From Ectopseudomonas alcaliphila (GTDB lineage Bacteria > Pseudomonadota > Gammaproteobacteria > Pseudomonadales > Pseudomonadaceae): a stretch of 64,000 bases of DNA. The translations under genes were made by a program, and so were the position numbers. Location: NCBI RefSeq assembly GCF_900101755.1, contig NZ_FNAE01000002.1, positions 90,480-154,479 of the forward strand. The letters run 5' to 3'. The notes below the pieces were generated by a model. The model saw only the letters and a list, made by a program, of their open reading frames with translations, had not been told where the DNA came from and did not search any database. Below, one piece after another: positions 1 through 6,185 of this stretch. Position 1 is the stretch's first letter. Each line of letters opens with the position of its first letter.

Positions 1-88
1 CGGTGGCGAAACCGGTCGTCCAGAAGGCCAGGTAGTCATCGATGGTGGAGCTGCCAAAAATCGGGTCATAGGTAACGGAAACGCTCAT
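1..88 (-). CDS. hasA: Haemophore HasA, N-terminal fragment (cut by window edge)
   Basis: Only the first 29 residues are present, beginning MSVSVTYDPIFGSSTIDDYL, which resembles the N terminus of HasA haemophores (Ser-rich start followed by a conserved DYL motif). HasA is secreted without a cleaved N-terminal signal by a dedicated type I exporter, captures haem from host haemoproteins and hands it to HasR. The ATG at 88 is preceded by a GAGGA ribosome-binding site. It follows hasR on the same strand after about 100 bases that contain three stacked hairpins. The short length limits certainty, but the position directly after hasR makes the call strong. Confidence 0.85.
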   Translation of the reverse strand, partial: MSVSVTYDPIFGSSTIDDYLAFWTTGFAT

Positions 89-120
89 GACAAATCCTCT
101 TGCATGGAGTGATGGACGGC

Positions 121-187
121 GGTGCCTGGGGCACCATCGCCTTTGCCCGAGACGGGCAAAGCCTTGCCCCGGCCCCTTGGCCGGGGC
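121..187 (-). promoter_or_regulatory. Three stacked hairpins in the hasR-hasA intergenic region
   Basis: Three perfect inverted repeats lie side by side: GGTGCC/GGCACC at 121-135, TTTGCCCG/CGGGCAAA at 142-160, and GCCCCGGCC/GGCCGGGGC at 166-187. None is followed by a T run on either strand, so they do not look like ordinary intrinsic terminators. In the hasR-hasA transcript they would sit just after the hasR stop and could stabilise or separate the two messages, giving more haemophore than receptor. The function is inferred. Confidence 0.6.
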
Positions 188-190
188 TGT

Positions 191-2968
191 TCAGAAGCGA
201 TACTCGAGCATCCCGGTAAGCGTGCGGCCGCGGGCCAGGGACAGGTTATTGGCGTCGCCCATGGCGACGAAGTAGGCCTGATCGGTGACGTTCTCCATCG
301 ACAACGCCAGGTTCAGGCTGCTGGTCATCCAGTAGCTGGCGTAGAGGTCGTAGACCTCGTACTGCGGCCAGAGCGCCTGGTCGATCTGGGTGAACCCCCA
401 GGTATCGAGGTTTTCGCCATTACCTTCGCTGTAACGCAGGCGCGCACCGACATCCAGGCGCCGGTCGAGAAAGCGCATGCCCAGGGTCAGCGAACCGCGA
501 TCGGCCGGCATATAGGCCGCGCTGCCCATGATCTGGCCACAGGTGACCAGATCGTTCAGCTCGTCATTGGCCTGAGCTTCGTATACCGGTAATTGCACTG
601 GAATCTGGATCGGCCCAACCTGGATGAAACCGGGCACGGTACCCACCTGCACGCGCTCCTGGGCACCGCCCATGTAGAACTCTTTCGAGCAGAAGTCGTT
701 GCTGCCGATCATGTGGGTGTAGCTAAGACGGGCGTAGTAGTCGCCCGCATCGTAGTCGAGGTTGTATTCCACGCCGCGGAAGCGGGTTTGCTCCTGGTTG
801 TTCTGATAGGCCGAACGGCCAAGGCCGATACCACCTACCGTACCTCCCGGCACGCTGACGTTGATATCCATGAAGGAGAAGTTGTCGATGCGCGTATCGA
901 AATAGGCCACCTTGATGCCCAAGCGATCACCGTCGCGCAGCAGGGACTCCTTGAAGACGTTGAAACCCGCCTCCCAGTTGTGCGAGCGCTCCGCCTCGAG
1001 GAAAGGATTGGGATAGACCTGTTCCGAGCCACCGCCACCATGGGGCCGGCCAGACATGAACGCCTCGGTCACCGCTGGCGGGCGCCAACCCTTGCCCCAG
1101 CGCGTGTAGAGCTGCAGCCAGTCCACCCCCGGGTTGATCGCTACACCCAGCGTGGGCGAGAAGCGGCCCTCCTCTCGATCGACATCGAACACCAGGGACC
1201 GCGCACTCCTGACGTTGCCACCACTGGTGAACTGACCGTCGGGATACATCCATACCGTAAGGCCGGTATCACCCTCAAGGCGATAGCGGTCGTAGCGCAG
1301 ACCGGCATCGAGGGTCAGCCAATCGTCGTAGTCGTAAACCACCTGGCCGAACAGGCCGGCCATGGTGCGTTCACCCTCTGGCGTAGCCCCTTTGATATAG
1401 GGATAGGCCGTTTCGTTGGTCGAGGGCGTACGGGTGGTCGAAGGCTTGAAGCTGTCGCGAAACAGTTCGCTGCCATAGGTCACGGCGAACTGGTGTGCGT
1501 CGCCCAGATAGAGGCGCGAGGTGTTCTGCAGTTGCAAGCCCCAGGTGTCGGTACGGTACTTGTCCGTGTAGTCGGGATACCAGTTACCGCTGCCGGGGGT
1601 AGCCGTACTGCCGGCACTCCAGCGATCCTGCCGGGTGCTGACGTAGTAGAGCTTGGCCTTGAAATCGATCAGATCATCGTCAGGGCTGTAGCTGTAATCC
1701 AACGCCGTATTGCGGGCAATCACATCACTGCTACCAGAGCGCTGATATTCATAGCGTTGCCCGTCGGCGGAAAGCCAGGTCCAGGCATCCTTGCTGTCGG
1801 TGTCGAGCTCTATGTAGCTCAGTTGTAGCCGCTGACTCTCCGGCAGATTGAGCCCCAGCTTGAACAACTGCGAGCGGGTCACACTGCCGGTATCGCCCAC
1901 CTCGGAGTCCAGCCAGTTCTCCCAGGCAGCGGGGTACTGGTTGCGCAGGCGGATCTGCGTGCCGAGATTGTCCTTGTCATTGGTGCCGGCGCGATAATCA
2001 CCAAAGTGGCGCTCGCTGACGCCCAGCAAGACATCGCCGACCTCGTTGCCGAAAGCGAACAGAGCGCTGCCGTTGAAATAAGTGCCATTACCCAACTCGC
2101 CGATGCCATGGCCGGCGCGGATGCGCCCACCGAACTCCTTGCCATCACCAAGGAACTCGCGCGCCTCGACCGTGTTGAACGAGGCGATGCCGCCCAGTAC
2201 CCCGGCACCGCCCATACCGGCGCTGGTGCCCTTGTCGATCTCCACGCTGGAGATGAACTCGGGGTCGACGAACATCACGCCGTTGCGCTGCTGGTGGCCA
2301 TTGACGCTGAAGTTCTGGCGCATGCCGTCGATGTTCATGTTGACCCGGCCATAGTCCTGCACGCCGCGAATGTTCACCGACAGGCCGGGGTCGCGTTGAT
2401 TGACGGCGGTGTAAACGCCGGAGGTTTCCTCCAGCATGTCGGCGGCATGCCGTGGCGGACGCCGGTCGATCTGCTCGCGATCGATCACCGCCACCGAGCG
2501 CGGTTGCAGGTAGGTCTCCTGGCGTTCGCTGAGCCGTTGACCCTGCACGGTGGTGGACTGCAGTTGCAGCGTCTGCTCGTCGGCGCGGGCACGACGGGTC
2601 AGGGTGACTTGCTGCGCGTCGTCGAAGCGGTAGTCCACCGGCGCCGTGCCGAGCAAACGGCGAAGCCCCTCGTCGAGGGAGTAGCGGCCTTTCAGCGCGG
2701 TGCTGGCAAATCCCTGCAGCCGTGCGCTGTCGAAGAACACCTGCACACCGGCCTGCTCGGCAAAGGCCAGAGCAGCGCGATCCAGGGGCTGGGCAGCGAT
2801 ATCGAACGCCACCACCTGACGCTGGGCGAGCGCCGTTTCGCCTGCCGGCTCAGCAGCAACGACGCTGCTGCTGAGGGCCATGGCCACGCCCAGCGCGACA
2901 CCGCCAAGCAGCGGCGCAGGGCCGTAGCGACGAAGAGTGGGTGGTACTACGCAACGACGATGACTCAC
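191..2968 (-). CDS. hasR: TonB-dependent haemophore receptor HasR
   Basis: Outer-membrane receptor of about 925 aa that takes haem from HasA into the periplasm using TonB energy. After a signal sequence comes an STN signalling domain (about residues 55-115, with FDIAAQPLDRAALAFAEQAG), then a plug domain (about 150-270) and a 22-strand-type barrel ending in an aromatic residue (EYRF). The STN domain means it signals to the anti-sigma factor encoded just upstream. I chose the GTG at 2968 because GGAG lies just before it. An ATG at 3016 is also in frame, but that extension would place the Fur-like box inside the gene. The order hasI-hasS-hasR-hasA matches the known Pseudomonas locus. Confidence 0.93.
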   Translation of the reverse strand: MSHRRCVVPPTLRRYGPAPLLGGVALGVAMALSSSVVAAEPAGETALAQRQVVAFDIAAQPLDRAALAFAEQAGVQVFFDSARLQGFASTALKGRYSLDEGLRRLLGTAPVDYRFDDAQQVTLTRRARADEQTLQLQSTTVQGQRLSERQETYLQPRSVAVIDREQIDRRPPRHAADMLEETSGVYTAVNQRDPGLSVNIRGVQDYGRVNMNIDGMRQNFSVNGHQQRNGVMFVDPEFISSVEIDKGTSAGMGGAGVLGGIASFNTVEAREFLGDGKEFGGRIRAGHGIGELGNGTYFNGSALFAFGNEVGDVLLGVSERHFGDYRAGTNDKDNLGTQIRLRNQYPAAWENWLDSEVGDTGSVTRSQLFKLGLNLPESQRLQLSYIELDTDSKDAWTWLSADGQRYEYQRSGSSDVIARNTALDYSYSPDDDLIDFKAKLYYVSTRQDRWSAGSTATPGSGNWYPDYTDKYRTDTWGLQLQNTSRLYLGDAHQFAVTYGSELFRDSFKPSTTRTPSTNETAYPYIKGATPEGERTMAGLFGQVVYDYDDWLTLDAGLRYDRYRLEGDTGLTVWMYPDGQFTSGGNVRSARSLVFDVDREEGRFSPTLGVAINPGVDWLQLYTRWGKGWRPPAVTEAFMSGRPHGGGGSEQVYPNPFLEAERSHNWEAGFNVFKESLLRDGDRLGIKVAYFDTRIDNFSFMDINVSVPGGTVGGIGLGRSAYQNNQEQTRFRGVEYNLDYDAGDYYARLSYTHMIGSNDFCSKEFYMGGAQERVQVGTVPGFIQVGPIQIPVQLPVYEAQANDELNDLVTCGQIMGSAAYMPADRGSLTLGMRFLDRRLDVGARLRYSEGNGENLDTWGFTQIDQALWPQYEVYDLYASYWMTSSLNLALSMENVTDQAYFVAMGDANNLSLARGRTLTGMLEYRF

Positions 2969-2992
2969 GACTGACTCCAGGCTGCTTTTGTT

Positions 2993-3011
2993 GGTAATGA
3001 AAATCACTAAC
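2993..3011 (-). promoter_or_regulatory. Fur-like box upstream of hasR
   Basis: The 19 bases GTTAGTGATTTTCATTACC (minus strand) match 14 of 19 positions of the classical Fur consensus GATAATGATAATCATTATC. The box ends 24 bases before the chosen hasR start, a normal place for iron repression of a haem receptor. It supports starting hasR at 2968. Confidence 0.72.
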
Positions 3012-3059
3012 AACAAAGACGCCTGACAAACAGAAAGTCAGTAATTCGATGGGAAACTT

Positions 3060-3078
3060 TTTTCGCAGATCGCGAAAA
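3060..3078 (-). other. Hairpin just after the hasS stop codon
   Basis: TTTTCGC/GCGAAAA pair perfectly around a five-base loop, three bases beyond the hasS stop. There is no strong T run after it on the minus strand, so it may be a weak terminator or mRNA stabiliser separating hasIS from hasRA. Confidence 0.4.
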
Positions 3079-3081
3079 GGC

Positions 3082-4056
3082 TCAGTAGATCAGGCTGACG
3101 CCCATCAATTCGCGGTGCTGCAGCTGCATCTCGCGGGTCAGCGTGGCCAGGGCATCGTCCAGCCCGTCGAGGCGAAACACGCCACTGACCTCGCGCTGTG
3201 CAATCGCGTCGCTACCTATCAGGATGTAGCCCGGTCGGTAGCGGTTGAGTTGCTCGATCACCTGGCCCAGCGGCTGACGGTCGAACACCAGCAGCCCACG
3301 CTGCCAACTGGTGACGCGCTGCAGATCGAGCACCACGTCATGCAGACCGGTGGCGTCATAGCGCAGGCTGTCGCCTTCCTGCAGACGGCGCTGCTGGTCC
3401 GCCGCCTTTACCTGCACGGCATGTTCGAGCACCCCAACCAAGGCTCCTGCGCCCGCTTCACGCTGAACCACAAAGCGCGTGCCCAACGCCTGGGTACTGC
3501 CGCCGGCCGCCTCGACGACGAAAGGCCGGTCAGCCTGCGGCGCGACCTGGAAGATCGCCGCGCCGGCAAGCAGTTCGATCCGGCGCTGACCCGCCGAGTA
3601 ATCCAGGCGGATGGCACTGGCACTATCGAGCGTCACTTCACTGCCATCGGCCAGGGTCAGGCTGCGCACTTCGCCACTGGCCGTACGATGGTCGGCCAGC
3701 AACGGCAGCAGCAGGTGTTCGCTCTGGTTCAGGCCAAGGCCGCCGAGCAGCAGCGCCAGGCAAGCGGCTGCCCCCCAGCGGCGCAAACGGGCATGCCGCC
3801 GAGGATGGCGGGCCAGCTCAGGGGCGACGGGCAGCGCCCGATGGCGCGCCGGTTTATCCGCCGGCAAGTTGCCCAGCGCCGACCAGGTACGCCGGGCGAA
3901 CGCCAACGCCTCGGCATGCCTGGCATCCGCTTGCAGCCACTGCTGCAGCGCCTGCTGCTGGCCGTCATCGAGTGCGTCATCGGCGAGCAATACCGCCCAT
4001 TCGGCGGCCGCCTCGCGGATGCTCCGCTGCTGCGGTTCTTGGCTAATCAGGCTCAC
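3082..4056 (-). CDS. hasS: Anti-sigma factor HasS (FecR family)
   Basis: 324-aa inner-membrane anti-sigma factor. The N-terminal part (about residues 1-75, with AAAEWAVLLADDALDDGQ) is the cytoplasmic sigma-binding domain, one membrane segment follows (about 95-115, ACLALLLGGLGL), and a periplasmic FecR domain (about 125-220, with SGEVRSLTLADGSEVTLDSA) precedes a C-terminal STN-like region that contacts the receptor. It should hold HasI inactive until haem-loaded HasA engages HasR. The start is a GTG at 4056, 92 bases after the hasI stop, so the two genes are probably co-transcribed. The family assignment is certain; the Has pairing comes from position. Confidence 0.88.
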   Translation of the reverse strand: MSLISQEPQQRSIREAAAEWAVLLADDALDDGQQQALQQWLQADARHAEALAFARRTWSALGNLPADKPARHRALPVAPELARHPRRHARLRRWGAAACLALLLGGLGLNQSEHLLLPLLADHRTASGEVRSLTLADGSEVTLDSASAIRLDYSAGQRRIELLAGAAIFQVAPQADRPFVVEAAGGSTQALGTRFVVQREAGAGALVGVLEHAVQVKAADQQRRLQEGDSLRYDATGLHDVVLDLQRVTSWQRGLLVFDRQPLGQVIEQLNRYRPGYILIGSDAIAQREVSGVFRLDGLDDALATLTREMQLQHRELMGVSLIY

Positions 4057-4148
4057 TCTTGGTTCTCGTTATAGGTCGTTGCAGGCCAGGCGGCTCACGC
4101 CCGTCTTAAGTAATGACGCGCGGCGACGAATTTTACCGTAATGCCCTC

Positions 4149-4685
4149 TCATGCCTGCTCGCCCGCCTCGACCAGGCGCTCCATCACATGCGCCAGGGCG
4201 CGAGCCAGGTGCTTCTGCACCGAACTGTCGGAAATACCCAGTTCGCGCGCCACCTGGGCGTGGGTCAGGCCTTCGATACGGTTGAGGCGGAAGATTTCCT
4301 GAGTGCGTGGCGGCAGTTCGGCGACGGCGTGCTGCAGGCGCTCGACGCTCTGGCGAGCAGCGGTGATTTCATCCAGCGAGCTGCCACCGGCCTCGACCTC
4401 GCACAGCACATCCTCACCGAGCAGATCGGTCTTGCGCCGGATCTGCTGGCGCTGATGGTCGATCAGCAGATTGCTGGCCGTGCGAAAGAGGTAGGCTGGC
4501 GAGTTGTCGATGCGCTCGCCACCGCGCTGCTCGGCGAGGCGCAGGAAGCTTTCCTGGGTGAGATCGGCGGCCAGTTGCGGGTCGCGGCTCTTGCGCAGCA
4601 GGAAGCTGTGCAAGGCCTTGGCGTGCTTCTGGAACAGGCCTTTGAGATCCAAGTCCGACAAGCGTGCATCCCTGGTCTTGGGCAA
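4149..4685 (-). CDS. hasI: ECF sigma factor HasI (FecI-like)
   Basis: 178-aa ECF sigma factor. Region 2 holds the promoter-melting segment (about residues 15-80, with QLAADLTQESFLRLAEQ) and region 4 the helix-turn-helix (about 120-165, with GLTHAQVARELGISDSSVQK). It should direct transcription of hasR-hasA once HasS is relieved. No ATG is available at the 5' end in this frame; the start given is a TTG at 4685 with no clear ribosome-binding site. Another TTG eight codons further in is possible. A Fur-like box lies 27 bases upstream, so the sigma factor itself is probably iron controlled. Confidence 0.87.
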   Translation of the reverse strand: MPKTRDARLSDLDLKGLFQKHAKALHSFLLRKSRDPQLAADLTQESFLRLAEQRGGERIDNSPAYLFRTASNLLIDHQRQQIRRKTDLLGEDVLCEVEAGGSSLDEITAARQSVERLQHAVAELPPRTQEIFRLNRIEGLTHAQVARELGISDSSVQKHLARALAHVMERLVEAGEQA

Positions 4686-4711
4686 GAGGAAGCGGGCATC
4701 TTATTTTTATT

Positions 4712-4730
4712 GAGAACCATTTTCAATTTC
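4712..4730 (-). promoter_or_regulatory. Fur-like box upstream of hasI
   Basis: GAAATTGAAAATGGTTCTC (minus strand) matches about 12 of 19 Fur consensus positions and has the GAAAATGGTTCTC core typical of pseudomonad Fur sites. It overlaps the last codons and stop of the upstream LysR gene, so the hasI promoter lies inside that gene's 3' end. Confidence 0.6.
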
Positions 4731-5583
4731 TCGATTCAAGACAGCTCAACAAGCAATCCAGTGCCGGCTGTCGCTGCGCACGGCGCACCAGGGCGACCAG
4801 CTCGCGATGAAACGTCAGCGCGCCCAGCTCGATCACCCGCAGGCGCGTCGGCCGTTGCAGCCACAGGCCGGCGCGCGGCACCAGGGCCACGCCCATGCCG
4901 TTTTCCACCAGACGCACGATGGCTTCCAACTCGTCCAGCTCCAGCGCCTCGCGCACGTTCAGGCGTTGCTCACGGAGAAAGCGTGTCACCTGGCGCCCGC
5001 CGAACGAAGCGCGGTCATAACGCACGAAGGGCTGCTCGGCGAGCAGGCGCAGTGGGTCTGCCCCGTCCACGTCCAGCGGTGCGATCAGCACGAAGGGCTC
5101 GCGCGCCAGCGGTACTTCCAGCAGCTCCTTGGGTAAGGTGAACGGCGGTTTGATCAGCAGCGCCAGATCCAGCTCGCCGGCATCCAGCTGGCTGAACAGC
5201 TGCAACGACACGCCCGGCACCAGCTTAAGTTCGACCAGCGGCGCCAGTTGCCGAAAACGCGGCAGGGCCTCGGCCAGCAGGCCGGTCTGCAGGGTGGCGA
5301 TAGCACCGACGCGCAACTCGCCCTGCCACTGATCGGCGGCCTGCGGCAGCGCCATCTGCGCGTACAACGCGAGCATCTGCTCGGCCAGCGGCAGGGCATG
5401 CCGGCCGGCAGCGTTGAGCACGGCAGCGCGACCGCTACGCTCGAACAGGCGCACGCCGAGGTGCTGCTCCAGTACGCGCATCTGCGCGCTGACCGCCGAC
5501 TGGGTCAGCCCCACCTGCTGGCCAGCGGCGGCGAAGGTGCCCAGGCGAGCGACGGTGATGAAGGTTTTCAGCTCGCGCAGCAT
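4723..5583 (-). CDS. LysR-type transcriptional regulator
   Basis: 286-aa LysR regulator. The winged helix-turn-helix is at residues 1-60 (TFAAAGQQVGLTQSAVSAQM) and the effector-binding type 2 periplasmic fold spans about 88-285. It is transcribed divergently from the VOC-fold gene 143 bases away and is the likely regulator of that gene and of itself. The AT-rich part of the gap (5590-5660) carries several T-N11-A arrangements suitable for LysR binding. The effector is unknown. Its stop codon lies inside the hasI promoter region, so read-through could affect hasI. Confidence 0.85.
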   Translation of the reverse strand: MLRELKTFITVARLGTFAAAGQQVGLTQSAVSAQMRVLEQHLGVRLFERSGRAAVLNAAGRHALPLAEQMLALYAQMALPQAADQWQGELRVGAIATLQTGLLAEALPRFRQLAPLVELKLVPGVSLQLFSQLDAGELDLALLIKPPFTLPKELLEVPLAREPFVLIAPLDVDGADPLRLLAEQPFVRYDRASFGGRQVTRFLREQRLNVREALELDELEAIVRLVENGMGVALVPRAGLWLQRPTRLRVIELGALTFHRELVALVRRAQRQPALDCLLSCLESRN

Positions 5584-5680
5584 CGGCGTCTCGAATGATC
5601 AAAATTATTTGAGCTTGTTAGAAACAATATTCGCTTTAGAACAATTTTGCTGTTGGTAGGCTGGTGCGATGAAGATCGAT

Positions 5681-5697
5681 GGCGGGTTGCACCCGCC
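5681..5697. repeat. Short intergenic palindrome (GGCGGGT family)
   Basis: GGCGGGTTGCACCCGCC is a perfect seven-base-arm hairpin followed by CTAC. A near-identical copy with one base changed occurs at 33172-33188, so this is a dispersed repeat, here in the leader of the VOC gene. Confidence 0.6.
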
Positions 5698-5726
5698 CTA
5701 CTCACAACAATCAGAGGTATTGCGTG

Positions 5727-6152
5727 ATGGCCCTTGCTCCCTTTCACCTGGCGATTCCCGTGTACGACCTGGCTGCCGCGCGGCATTTCTACGGCGAGGT
5801 GTTCGGCTGCGCCGAAGGCCGTAGTAGCGAGCACTGGGTGGACTTCGATTTCTTCGGTCACCAGTTGGTGATCCACGAAGCGCCGAAGATGGCCTACCAG
5901 GAGTCGGCCGCGAGCAACCCGGTGGACGGCCATGACGTGCCGGTGCCGCATTTCGGCGTGGTGCTCGGCTGGGCAGACTGGGAAGCGCTGGCCGAACGCC
6001 TGCGCAGCCGCGAGACGACGTTCGTCATCGAGCCCTACGTACGCTTCAAGGGCCAGGTCGGCGAACAGGCCACCATGTTCCTACTCGACCCTTGCGGTAA
6101 CGCCCTGGAGTTCAAGGCGTTCAAGGACATGAGCCAGTTGTTCGCCAAGTGA
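5727..6152 (+). CDS. VOC (glyoxalase/dioxygenase) superfamily protein
   Basis: 141-aa protein of the vicinal oxygen chelate fold: paired beta-alpha-beta-beta-beta modules with [20 protein letters not shown] at residues 6-25 and a C-terminal [16 protein letters not shown] strand. Possible metal ligands are His6, His48 (HQLVIHEA region) and Glu near residue 131. The ATG at 5727 is preceded by AGAGG at nine bases; an in-frame GTG directly before it is less likely. Family members range from glyoxalase I to ring-cleavage dioxygenases and antibiotic-resistance proteins, so the substrate cannot be named. The divergent LysR gene is its probable regulator. Confidence 0.85.
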   Translation: MALAPFHLAIPVYDLAAARHFYGEVFGCAEGRSSEHWVDFDFFGHQLVIHEAPKMAYQESAASNPVDGHDVPVPHFGVVLGWADWEALAERLRSRETTFVIEPYVRFKGQVGEQATMFLLDPCGNALEFKAFKDMSQLFAK

Positions 6153-6185
6153 ACGCACGCTGCCCGGGTAGCGAGCAAGCGCCGC

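Noticed and set aside
2969..3016. N-terminal extension of HasR to an upstream ATG
   Set aside because: It would put the Fur-like box inside the coding region and has no ribosome-binding site; the GTG at 2968 has GGAG at normal spacing.
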